Of a stretch of 64,000 bases of DNA, positions 18,218-26,160 are shown in pieces. A model generated the notes under the pieces. The model worked only from the letters and a program-made list of their open reading frames with translations, was not told the origin of the DNA and searched no databases. The translations under genes were made by a program, and so were the position numbers. Source of the DNA: Desulfosporosinus youngiae DSM 17734 (GTDB taxonomy: Bacteria; Bacillota; Desulfitobacteriia; Desulfitobacteriales; Desulfitobacteriaceae); the NCBI RefSeq assembly GCF_000244895.1, contig NZ_CM001441.1:4244198-4308197 (forward strand), read 5' to 3'. Every line of letters begins with the position of its first letter. Position 1 is the stretch's first letter.

Positions 18218-18245
18218 ATTCTACAAACTCTTCATAGATTCCTGC
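18218..18245 (-). promoter_or_regulatory. Sigma-H-like promoter for leader copy 2
   Basis: -35 GCAGGAATC, 12-nt spacer, -10 GTAGAAT. This fits the Bacillus sigma-H consensus RNAGGAWWW-N11-12-RNNGAAT. Equivalent sites precede six other element copies. Confidence 0.7.
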
Positions 18246-18339
18246 TTAATGTCTTATTTTTAAAATAAATTTTAAAGTTATAATTTTAACTGAACAAGTT
18301 TACTTTAAGGCACTGTCTTTCACTTCCTCTCAGTATAGA

Positions 18340-18392
18340 AACAAAAAAACCACAAAGTTGACCCTAATGAGTCAAACCTCCATGGTTTTTGC
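18340..18392 (-). ncRNA. RNA element copy 3, lacking the distal arm
   Basis: Retains AAACC/GGTTT (loop ATGGA), GACTC/GGGTC and the 3' arm CTTTGTGGTT followed by a T run. The upstream distal arm is replaced by an unrelated GGGCGGAAGC, and no sigma-H-like site precedes it. It sits between the cobalamin riboswitch terminator and the copy-2 promoter, so it would act on messages started at the riboswitch promoter. Confidence 0.7.
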
Positions 18393-18520
18393 TTCCGCCC
18401 TCTCAGAATATCCCCATCATTTTATACCTTAACAGAACCGTCGAAACGCGAAGGACCCATTCGTTTTTATAATTTCTGTTATCATCCGTTACGCGCCCTC
18501 ATCTTTCCCCTTTTTAAATT

Positions 18521-18553
18521 CAAAAAGCCCCTCGACGATGAGCGCCAAGAGGC
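18521..18553 (-). terminator. Expression-platform terminator of cobalamin riboswitch 1
   Basis: 11-bp stem GCCTCTTGGCG with CGTCGAGGGGC (some G-U pairs), loop CTCAT, followed by TTTTTG on the minus strand. The same hairpin follows riboswitch 2. Confidence 0.8.
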
Positions 18554-18594
18554 CGTGTATATTCCTAAATACGACACTTACTTATAGAACCTCC

Positions 18595-18800
18595 CTATCG
18601 CTCGTAGAGTTACTGGTTCATTAACAAAGGCAGGTCTTCTGACTTTGGTTCATTTAAATACATCACGCCTTCCCGGTATGAACCAGTGGCCTATTGTATG
18701 AAACATCTCCCCATTACAGTGGCGGGACCGTGCAGGACTTTAACCTGCTTCCCTTTTAAGCCGTACTTTAAGTACACGCACCTTTATTCTCAAATATTTA
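18595..18800 (-). promoter_or_regulatory. Adenosylcobalamin riboswitch 1
   Basis: On the minus strand the core is clear: GGTCCCGCCACTGTAATGGG, then GCCACTGG...CCGGGAAGGC, and the B12 box AAGTCAGAAGACCTGCC at about 18629-18645. The downstream terminator implies cobalamin-dependent transcriptional attenuation of the methyltransferase/importer operon 17935-7829. Confidence 0.9.
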
Positions 18801-18809
18801 ATTACTATA

Positions 18810-18839
18810 ATGTTAACGCATCTTAATCTCATGTGTCAA
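18810..18839 (-). promoter_or_regulatory. Sigma-A promoter for riboswitch 1
   Basis: TTGACA, 18-nt spacer, TAACAT on the minus strand, about 15 nt before the riboswitch. The identical arrangement lies before riboswitch 2. Confidence 0.75.
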
Positions 18840-18910
18840 CCATGAAGTACACCTGATAAGATTACTACGTCACATAAACAGGGTATCAGCTACTATAGCA
18901 AAAATGGATG

Positions 18911-20473
18911 TTAATATTTTAGATTTTCAACTATATCAAGTATTTTCTCTTCAGCGATGAGGCTGGAGACATGCTCAATATAAGGCTGTAAAAATTCATC
19001 CTTTTCGAGAAAAGGAACATTCTTTCTGATTAGATTTTTCACCGCTAAAGTTGTGGGGGATGGCAAAAGTTCTGCAATAAAATCTTGTGCTTGGGCAGCA
19101 CACATTAATTCAATCGCTAAAACATATTTCAAAAGGTTTACAGTTTTATAGGCCTTTAATGCAGCATTATAACCCATACTCGTATAATCTTCCTGAAATG
19201 CACTTGTAATGGCGTTATCAATTGTTGCTGGATGACTAAATATTCTCATTTGACCTACGATACCCGCTGACGTATATTGCGGAATCATGAAGCCGTGATT
19301 TACGCCATTATTTCTAATTAAAAAGGCGGGAAGCTCACTTACATGCGGGTTAACCAGTCTATGGGTTCTTCTTTCTGACATTTTTGCCATCATCGTCATG
19401 GCCATGCATAAAGAATCAGCTTCAATTCCAACAAATGAACCATCAGCATTACATCCCATCAATACCTGTCCGTCATCTTCGCTGTCTGAAAATATTAAAG
19501 GATTATCACAACAGGAGTTCATTTCAGTAAGAACTGTTTGATATGCATCTTTGATTGTCTTCTTAGCTGCCCCGTGTACTTGAGGAACATTTCTTAATGA
19601 CGTAGCATCCTGTACTCTGTAGGATTTGTATTGGGCAATTATCTCACTATCTTTCAATATATTTCTAATGTTTTCAGCAGTATTTATTTGGTCTTCATGT
19701 GGTCTTACAGCATGAATCCTTGGGTCATAAGCTTCTAGGGTTCCTTTTAATACTTCTAAAGACATGGCTGCAGAGATGTCTGCTGTTTTCGAATAATTAA
19801 TTGCATCATATAATGTTAAAGCAGTTAGTGCTGTAATTGATGTCGTTCCAGAAACAAGGGATAAGCCCTCTTTGCTTGCTAAAGCGATTGGTTTCATACC
19901 CGCCTCTTCAAGAACTTTATCTCCGGGCAGTAAATTATCGTTAAACCAAGCCTTACCTAGCCCAATTAGAACGAGGCCAACGTGAGCTTCCGGCCCTAGA
20001 TAGCCTACGGAACCATCTTTTGGTGCAAACGGGATAATGCCATTATTGAGAAGTCCTGCTATTTGCTCGAGAGTTTCCATCCGAACTCCGGCATAAGCTT
20101 GTCCCAGGTTTAAAAGCATCATCAGAAGTATTCCCCTTACTACTTCTTTGTCCAAAGGTTCTCCTACCGAGGTGGCATGGGACAGGAGTGTGTTTCTTTG
20201 TAAAAGCGCTGAGTCTTCAGGACATACTGCTTTATTCCAATTTTCTCCCAATCCGGTTGTGACACCATAGATAATTCTGTTTTCATTCGTAAATTTATCC
20301 ACTAAAAATCGGGAACGATTAACTCTATCACGGTATTGAGCCGAAAACTCTACCTTGGCATTATATCGTACGACTCCGACAAATTGGTTTAACTCGATCG
20401 GGCTATCTCCTAATATCACTTTACTGATACATTTAGCTCGTTTTAGCGTATTTTCCAGACTATGCGTATGCAT
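18911..20473 (-). CDS. Histidine/aromatic ammonia-lyase-fold protein lacking the MIO tripeptide
   Basis: 520 residues, ATG after AAGGAGAGAATTC. Most lyase landmarks are present: IYGVTTGLG (Tyr 69), LLQRNTLLSHA, QDATSLRNVPQVHG, EMNSCCDNPL, FQEDYTSMG. At the site where HAL/PAL/TAL enzymes have GSVGASGDLAPLAH, this protein reads GSVGYLGPEAH (residues 154-164). Ala-Ser-Gly, which cyclises into the electrophilic MIO group, is replaced by Tyr-Leu-Gly, and three residues are missing. MIO chemistry is therefore not expected. The gene follows a cobalamin riboswitch alone, so the function is probably tied to cobalt or B12 status. I do not know a characterised relative with this change. Confidence 0.85.
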   Translation of the reverse strand: MHTHSLENTLKRAKCISKVILGDSPIELNQFVGVVRYNAKVEFSAQYRDRVNRSRFLVDKFTNENRIIYGVTTGLGENWNKAVCPEDSALLQRNTLLSHATSVGEPLDKEVVRGILLMMLLNLGQAYAGVRMETLEQIAGLLNNGIIPFAPKDGSVGYLGPEAHVGLVLIGLGKAWFNDNLLPGDKVLEEAGMKPIALASKEGLSLVSGTTSITALTALTLYDAINYSKTADISAAMSLEVLKGTLEAYDPRIHAVRPHEDQINTAENIRNILKDSEIIAQYKSYRVQDATSLRNVPQVHGAAKKTIKDAYQTVLTEMNSCCDNPLIFSDSEDDGQVLMGCNADGSFVGIEADSLCMAMTMMAKMSERRTHRLVNPHVSELPAFLIRNNGVNHGFMIPQYTSAGIVGQMRIFSHPATIDNAITSAFQEDYTSMGYNAALKAYKTVNLLKYVLAIELMCAAQAQDFIAELLPSPTTLAVKNLIRKNVPFLEKDEFLQPYIEHVSSLIAEEKILDIVENLKY

Positions 20474-20665
20474 GAATTCTCTCCTTTATACGGAACCATC
20501 ATTGAACAAAAGAAATTAAGAAATAAAATCGGTCAGTAAGGCTGACGTTATAACAATGACTACATTTTAAATTACAGCCCTGCGTGAAACTGCCGATGCG
20601 ATCGTCCATCTCGTTTAATAATTCTCTTATCATCCGTTACGCCCTATCTTCCCCTTTTTTGAATT

Positions 20666-20698
20666 CAAAAAGCCCCTTGACGATGAGCGCCAAGAGGC
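20666..20698 (-). terminator. Expression-platform terminator of cobalamin riboswitch 2
   Basis: Stem AGCCTCTTGGCG with CGTCAAGGGGCT, followed by TTTTTG on the minus strand; nearly identical to the hairpin at 18521-18553. Confidence 0.8.
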
Positions 20699-20734
20699 TG
20701 TGTATTTCCCTAAATACAACACTTACTTTATAGA

Positions 20735-20930
20735 ACCCCCTATCGCTCGTAGAGTTATTGGTTCATTCAACAAAGGCAGGTCTTCTGACTTTGGTTCATC
20801 AATGCTTTACGCCTTCCCGGTAGGACTAGTGGCTATTAGTATAAAACATTTCCCCATTACAGTGGCGGGACCGTGCAGAATTTTACCTGCTTCCCTTTTA
20901 AGCTGTACTATGTAGTACGCGCACCTTTAT
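20735..20930 (-). promoter_or_regulatory. Adenosylcobalamin riboswitch 2
   Basis: Same core as riboswitch 1 on the minus strand: GGTCCCGCCACTGTAATGGG, CCGGGAAGGC, and B12 box AAGTCAGAAGACCTGCC at about 20775-20791. It precedes the MIO-less lyase-fold gene, with about 190 nt between its terminator and that start codon. Confidence 0.9.
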
Positions 20931-20952
20931 TTTCCAATATACAATTGTTTTA

Positions 20953-20982
20953 ATGTTATCGTATATTAGTCTAATATGTCAA
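20953..20982 (-). promoter_or_regulatory. Sigma-A promoter for riboswitch 2
   Basis: TTGACA, 18-nt spacer, TAACAT on the minus strand, matching the promoter of riboswitch 1 exactly in both hexamers and spacing. Confidence 0.75.
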
Positions 20983-21144
20983 CCATTAAAACAGTTGAAC
21001 AGAGCTGAAGCATGATTTTCCCCTTGAAACTGAGAACAATAGTCGCTACTCAGACTTATCCAGGTTGAACGCCTTGGCCCTGAAATCCCAAAAAGGATGA
21101 GCCCTTGGGTGTAGTTCAAATGTTGCATCGATGCACCATTTAGG

Positions 21145-21170
21145 CTCTCTTCCCCCTCGGGGGAGGAGAG
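21145..21170. repeat. GC-rich inverted repeat in a gene-free stretch
   Basis: CTCTCTTCCCCC/GGGGGAGGAGAG, nearly perfect, no T run on either side. The surrounding 20990-21229 holds no convincing gene; a 69-codon minus frame has no ribosome site. Confidence 0.4.
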
Positions 21171-21229
21171 TATAGCAATGCTTTGCACATCACCTTATCC
21201 TCGCCGGATTGCCTTATTCTAAAGCTCAA

Positions 21230-22957
21230 TTACGCGATCTTCCACCCCTTGGCCACCTCCTGTGCTTTCCAGAGCTGTGCATACAAGCCTCCCTTCTCAA
21301 GGAGCAATGAATGGGCACCCTGCTCTACAAGACTCCCCTGATCAAAAACAAGAATTTGATCTGCGGTCTGAATGGTACGCAAATGATGGGCAATGACAAG
21401 CACTGTCCGTCCCTTGGCCAGAGCACTGACGGCTTTTTGGATCTTGGTCTCGTTCACAGGGTCCACATTGCTGGTGATCTCGTCCAACACAACAATAGGT
21501 GCATTTTTAAGGAAGGCGCGGGCAATGGAAATACGCTGTTTTTGACCACCGGATAAGCCCACACCGTTTTCCCCCACTCTTGTATCATATCCTTCCGGCA
21601 GCCCGGCGATAAAGTCATGGATTTGTGCCTTTTTTGCCGCCTCGATAACCTGTTCCCGTGTTGCGTTCCGGTTGCCCAGCCGGATGTTTTCATAGATACT
21701 GTCAGCGAAGAGCACGACATTCTGCATGACAATACTGATATTGGAAAGCAGCTCGTCATAGTCCATATCCCGGATATCCACACCACCTACCTGGATGGAA
21801 CCTCTTCCAATGTCCCAGAAGCGCAGCAGCAAATTGGTGATCGTGGTCTTCCCGGAGCCGGAGGGACCTACCAATGCCGTCAAGCTTCCCTGAGGCAGCT
21901 TAAAATTGATATTTTTCAGCGCGAACTCATCGGTTTCATAGGAAAAATCAACCTTTTCATAAGTGATATCAAAAGCGCTTGTTTTTCTTGGAAAAACTGC
22001 CGCCGGTACAGTGGGGGCCTCCAACACCCCTTCCACCCGTCGATAGCTGTCCTTTACCTGCAGGTAGTCCAGCCAGTACTTCTCAATTTTCCGGAAAGGC
22101 TTGTAAAATTCCACACTGAAAATGATAAATATCAATAGTGTTTCAAAGTTAAGGCTTCCTTGATGCAGCATTAATGCTCCTACTATAATCATTACCGCAT
22201 AGGAAAGCTCGAAGAAAAATGAGAATCTGCCGACATAGCCCGCAACTGTTTTAGATTGCCTCCGGGCACTTACTCCGAATCTTTCGATGCTGCTCCGCAG
22301 TTTTGTTTCAAAGGCCGCATTTTCGGAAAATGCTTTCATCAGGGGAATTCCTTTGGTGTATTCGACAAACAAGCTGACCATATCCGCCAGATCGTCATTG
22401 GTTTTCTCCTGCAGTTTGAGATTTTTGCGGAAACCCATTCCCAGCATCAGCACCGCTAAAGGCAGCAGGGATACCATGGCCAACCCCATCCAAGGACTTT
22501 TCATAAATAACCAGATGCCCAGGAGCAGCGCAATGAGGATATCAGAGAACATAATGGAGAAGAAATGCCCCACAACACCCTCCAAATTATCCACATCCTT
22601 ATGGATGATAGTACTGATTTTGCCCAGGCGCTCTTTGCTGTAAAAGCCAAGTGAAAACTGTTTAAGCCTGTTTATAATGCTTTTCCTTACAGTAAGCACT
22701 ACATCAAAACCGGCAAAGTGCTTGGACATATCCGCCACCACAGCCATCAGTGTTTTGAGCAGCACGATGCCAAACAGAGCAATCCATAGCCCGGTCAGTT
22801 CTCTGCCGTCTTTATAGGTATGAATATTATTGAGCATATCAATCACAAGATACATGAGATAGGCCCCTAAAAGGCCGGCAGCAGTGAAGGCCAGAGTGGC
22901 TGTTGCAATCAATGCTTTTCCTTTGCCCGTCACTACCGAAAATAGTTTTCTGATCAT
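21230..22957 (-). CDS. Half-size ABC transporter with exporter fold (second pair)
   Basis: About 575 residues. The ATG at 22957 follows GGAGGTATCGGC and forms an ATGA overlap with the upstream half-transporter. Walker A GPSGSGKTT, signature LSGGQKQRI, Walker B IVVLDEITSNVD, H-loop AHHLRT. The membrane domain occupies about the first 310 residues. It would pair with 22954-24696 as a heterodimer controlled by the upstream MarR protein. Drug export or YbtPQ-like chelate import are both possible. Confidence 0.85.
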   Translation of the reverse strand: MIRKLFSVVTGKGKALIATATLAFTAAGLLGAYLMYLVIDMLNNIHTYKDGRELTGLWIALFGIVLLKTLMAVVADMSKHFAGFDVVLTVRKSIINRLKQFSLGFYSKERLGKISTIIHKDVDNLEGVVGHFFSIMFSDILIALLLGIWLFMKSPWMGLAMVSLLPLAVLMLGMGFRKNLKLQEKTNDDLADMVSLFVEYTKGIPLMKAFSENAAFETKLRSSIERFGVSARRQSKTVAGYVGRFSFFFELSYAVMIIVGALMLHQGSLNFETLLIFIIFSVEFYKPFRKIEKYWLDYLQVKDSYRRVEGVLEAPTVPAAVFPRKTSAFDITYEKVDFSYETDEFALKNINFKLPQGSLTALVGPSGSGKTTITNLLLRFWDIGRGSIQVGGVDIRDMDYDELLSNISIVMQNVVLFADSIYENIRLGNRNATREQVIEAAKKAQIHDFIAGLPEGYDTRVGENGVGLSGGQKQRISIARAFLKNAPIVVLDEITSNVDPVNETKIQKAVSALAKGRTVLVIAHHLRTIQTADQILVFDQGSLVEQGAHSLLLEKGGLYAQLWKAQEVAKGWKIA

Positions 22958-24696
22958 GCCGATACCTCCTTCGTTTGCTTGATTTCCCAATGATCCACTT
23001 CATTCTGTGCTTTCACCATGTCCGAGTAAAGCGGGCAGGTATCAAGCAGCTTGCTGTGCTTGCCGCTGGCAGCCATACACCCCTGATCCATAACAACAAT
23101 CTGATCGGCATTGACAATGGTGTTCAGGTGATGAGCGATAACAATCAATGTCTTGCTCTTGCTCAGGTTACTGATGGCCTCTTGAATCAGATGCTCATTA
23201 TAGGGATCAATGGCAGCAGTGGCCTCATCCAGGATAATAATCGGTGCGTTTTTCAGTATGATACGGGCAATGGCAATGCGCTGTTTTTCGCCGCCGGAAA
23301 GCTTTGCGCCGCCCTCGCCGGCCATAGTATCATAACCCTTTGGCAAATTGCTGATCATTTCGTGAATACGCGCCTTTTGGGCAGCTTCCACAACCTCTTC
23401 CCTGGTTGCCTCCCCACTTCCGATGAGGATATTTTCCGCAATGGTTGCATTGAACAGGAAACTTTCCTGCTGCACGATGGAAACAAGACTTGACAAGTCT
23501 CTTTCGTTCATTTTGTCGATGCGTTTCCCTCCAATGGTTATAGTTCCCTGTTCGGCTTGCCAAAAGCCCATGATGAGATTGGCGATGGTGGATTTACCCG
23601 ATCCGGAGGAGCCCACAATAGCGCTGATGGTATTTTGCCTGAAGGTAAGGTTAACCTCCTTGAGGGCCTTATTCTTTTCATCATAACTGAAGGTCACATT
23701 CCTTAATTCAATATCCCCAGGTCGAAGCTCCTTGTCATGGGAATAATCGGGCCGCGGCTCTTCTCCTAAAATTGTGACAATGCTTTCCGCCGACTTGTTC
23801 AGCATAATATCCGAATGATGGAAAGACATATATTTAATTAGTGCAGCGGAAAACAAATTAGAAAGGATTAAGGCCAGGATAAAGCGTATAATTGAAAGCT
23901 GTCCGTTGATCATCAGCCCTGCGCCGACAATAACCACCAAGATAAGCCCGATTTCCAGCAGCATCTGAACTATACTGAGAGGTACGGAAATCGTATACAT
24001 GATTTTTTTGACCCAAGTGATGTAGGCTTGCATACGCGAAAGTACTTTACCTGTTTTTTGCTCATCGGTAGAAAAGGCTTTTACTGCAGGCATCGCTCCA
24101 ATGTATTCAATTAAATCCTCCGACATTTCCTTCGTGCTCTGGATATAGCGTTTCAGCGTCTTGCCCCATAGTTTATAGATGAATTTTTGGTAAATGGCCA
24201 TTACCGGAAAAGGTGTAATCAGAGCAAGCGCCAAACGCCAGTCGATTACCAGCATGCTGACGGCTGCCAGCAGGGGAAGCAGTAGAGTGATCTTGATTTC
24301 CGGCTGGGCATGAGCCAGATAAATTTCAATCTGTTCTACATCATGATTGATAATATTGGTCAAATCTCCTGTCTTGCGCTTTTGGAAAAAGCTAAGGGGC
24401 AGTTTTTTGAGATGGCTCACAATATCAAGCCGGATCTCTGCAAGGGAACGGTAAGCCGCATCGTGGGCACGCCCGATACCTATGGCATAAAAGATAGCCT
24501 TAACAGTCTGCGAAATACAAATACCTGCTCCCACCATTGCAATTTTCTGTAGTGATACCTGTCCCGATATAAACAAGTTAACCAGCCAGACTACCAAAAA
24601 GGTAGTGGCAATACCGGACAATACACTTACGAACATATAGATATCCAATGCTTTGTTCTTTGACTTAATTTGTTTGGTCAGTGTTTTTGTATTCAA
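22954..24696 (-). CDS. Half-size ABC transporter with exporter fold, partner of 21230-22957
   Basis: 580 residues from a TTG start with GGGGG upstream. Walker A GSSGSGKST, signature LSGGEKQRI, Walker B IIILDEATAAID, H-loop AHHLNT. First gene of the pair after the MarR regulator. A hairpin and T-rich run in the 145-bp gap before it may attenuate readthrough from the regulator gene. Confidence 0.85.
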   Translation of the reverse strand: MNTKTLTKQIKSKNKALDIYMFVSVLSGIATTFLVVWLVNLFISGQVSLQKIAMVGAGICISQTVKAIFYAIGIGRAHDAAYRSLAEIRLDIVSHLKKLPLSFFQKRKTGDLTNIINHDVEQIEIYLAHAQPEIKITLLLPLLAAVSMLVIDWRLALALITPFPVMAIYQKFIYKLWGKTLKRYIQSTKEMSEDLIEYIGAMPAVKAFSTDEQKTGKVLSRMQAYITWVKKIMYTISVPLSIVQMLLEIGLILVVIVGAGLMINGQLSIIRFILALILSNLFSAALIKYMSFHHSDIMLNKSAESIVTILGEEPRPDYSHDKELRPGDIELRNVTFSYDEKNKALKEVNLTFRQNTISAIVGSSGSGKSTIANLIMGFWQAEQGTITIGGKRIDKMNERDLSSLVSIVQQESFLFNATIAENILIGSGEATREEVVEAAQKARIHEMISNLPKGYDTMAGEGGAKLSGGEKQRIAIARIILKNAPIIILDEATAAIDPYNEHLIQEAISNLSKSKTLIVIAHHLNTIVNADQIVVMDQGCMAASGKHSKLLDTCPLYSDMVKAQNEVDHWEIKQTKEVSA

Positions 24697-24730
24697 TGTT
24701 AGAACCCCCTAACTTTTTATTTTTAAAGAA

Positions 24731-24760
24731 AACTTAGCTGGTAAAAGCAGCAGCTAAGTT
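24731..24760 (-). terminator. Hairpin between MarR gene and ABC pair
   Basis: Perfect 10-bp arms AACTTAGCTG/CAGCTAAGTT with a 10-nt loop, followed on the minus strand by TTCTTT. Either a terminator/attenuator or, as a palindrome, a possible MarR operator. Confidence 0.55.
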
Positions 24761-24840
24761 GCACTGAAAGTTATAACGAAAGTTTATACTTTCTAAGCTT
24801 AAAAAAGTGTATGGCATCCATACTCTTAGGGTAAAAATTT

Positions 24841-25314
24841 TTACCCTTCTACGCTTTCATTGAATTTCTCTACCTTAGCTTTAATCGCGGATAAAAAACA
24901 CGATAAAAACTTAACGTCATGTTCTGAGACAGTTTCAAGCTCTTCCTCTACCATGCTGTTCAAAATTGTATGATAGCGCATATGATTGCTGTGCGCCTTT
25001 TCACCCTTCTCAGTCAGCCTTAAGGCAAGCTTGGATAGATTTTGAACATCAATTTCCTTTACAACCAGAGCCTTTCTCTCCAGCTTTTTGATAATTTCGG
25101 AAACCGAACCTTTTGTAATACCAAGGATTTCTGCCAACCCTCCCACATGAACTCCGGGGTACTCGGCAATAACCGATATCATATGAATTTCCGAGTGAAA
25201 AATCGGTACATCGGTTCCATAATACCGGGTCTTTTTGTCCAACTCAACATAGGTCATGGCTAAATTCAGTATGTCATATCCAATCTTTTGTTTAATGCTT
25301 CTAACTTTATTCAT
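24841..25314 (-). CDS. MarR-family transcriptional regulator
   Basis: About 157 residues with a winged helix (VGGLAEILGITKGSVSEIIKKL, then LALRLTEKGEKA). The ATG at 25314 falls on the predicted transcription start of a strong promoter, so the message may be leaderless. An in-frame TTG at 25332 has an AAGGTG site but lies within that promoter. Divergent from a regulator/kinase pair and upstream of two half-ABC genes, which it probably represses. Confidence 0.8.
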   Translation of the reverse strand: MNKVRSIKQKIGYDILNLAMTYVELDKKTRYYGTDVPIFHSEIHMISVIAEYPGVHVGGLAEILGITKGSVSEIIKKLERKALVVKEIDVQNLSKLALRLTEKGEKAHSNHMRYHTILNSMVEEELETVSEHDVKFLSCFLSAIKAKVEKFNESVEG

Positions 25315-25320
25315 GGCAAA

Positions 25321-25349
25321 AGTATATGGCAACCTTACACCTTTGTCAA
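25321..25349 (-). promoter_or_regulatory. Sigma-A promoter for the MarR gene
   Basis: TTGACA, 17-nt spacer, TATACT on the minus strand; the -10 box ends six bases before the ATG at 25314. Confidence 0.7.
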
Positions 25350-25458
25350 GAGTAATACCGCAAAATGTTTTTGGTCAAAATATACTGATTATTTCCTGCT
25401 ATTTACCCGTATGATATACTGAACCTACTATTTGCAATTGCCTGGAGGGATACTTACG

Positions 25459-26160
25459 ATGCCGACATCAACGATACTGATCGTAGATGACGACAGTGAT
25501 ATATGTGAAGTCATTGCGGCATTGCTGCAAAGTGAGGGCTTCCTGACATTGCGGGCTTGCAATGGACAAGAGGCTTTATCCTTGCTGAACAGCAGGATCG
25601 ATCTGATTATTTTAGATATCATGATGCCCGGTGATTCCGGTTTTACTGTTTGCGAAAAGATGCGCAGGGTCACCACCGCGCCCATCCTGTACTTGAGCGC
25701 TAAAAGTCTGACTGCAGATAAAGAAACCGCCTTTGATTCGGGCGGCGATGATTACTTGACAAAGCCTTTTATTCCGGCAGAACTCTTAACAAGAGTTAAG
25801 GCGATACTCCGGCGTTATCAGGTCTATCAGGGGAAAAATCACAGCTCAAATGCTGACCCGGATTTTATCCGGATCAATAATCTCGCTGTGCATCCTACCT
25901 CCGGAGAAGTGTTTTTGAATGGAACACCCATACGTTTACGTCCTAAAGAGTACCAATTGCTGGCCTTTCTGGCCCAAAACCGGGAAACCGTTTTTTCCGT
26001 CCAACGTCTTTATGAACAGCTTTGGGGGGAATCCTATCTTCCCTCGGCCAACAATACTGTCATGGTGCATATCCGAAACCTGCGGCAAAAAATAGAAGCG
26101 GATCCGCAGTGCCCTAAATATATCCTCACTGTTTGGGGGGAGGGGTATAAAATTGTTTAA
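25459..26160 (+). CDS. OmpR-family response regulator
   Basis: 233 residues from the ATG after GGAGGGATACTTACG. Receiver domain with acidic pocket (LIVDDDSD), phospho-acceptor Asp in DLIILDIMMPG and conserved Lys in LTKPF, then a winged-helix domain ending TVWGEGYKIV. Overlaps its kinase gene by 8 bp. It is a paralogue of the fragment at 2-157. Confidence 0.9.
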   Translation: MPTSTILIVDDDSDICEVIAALLQSEGFLTLRACNGQEALSLLNSRIDLIILDIMMPGDSGFTVCEKMRRVTTAPILYLSAKSLTADKETAFDSGGDDYLTKPFIPAELLTRVKAILRRYQVYQGKNHSSNADPDFIRINNLAVHPTSGEVFLNGTPIRLRPKEYQLLAFLAQNRETVFSVQRLYEQLWGESYLPSANNTVMVHIRNLRQKIEADPQCPKYILTVWGEGYKIV

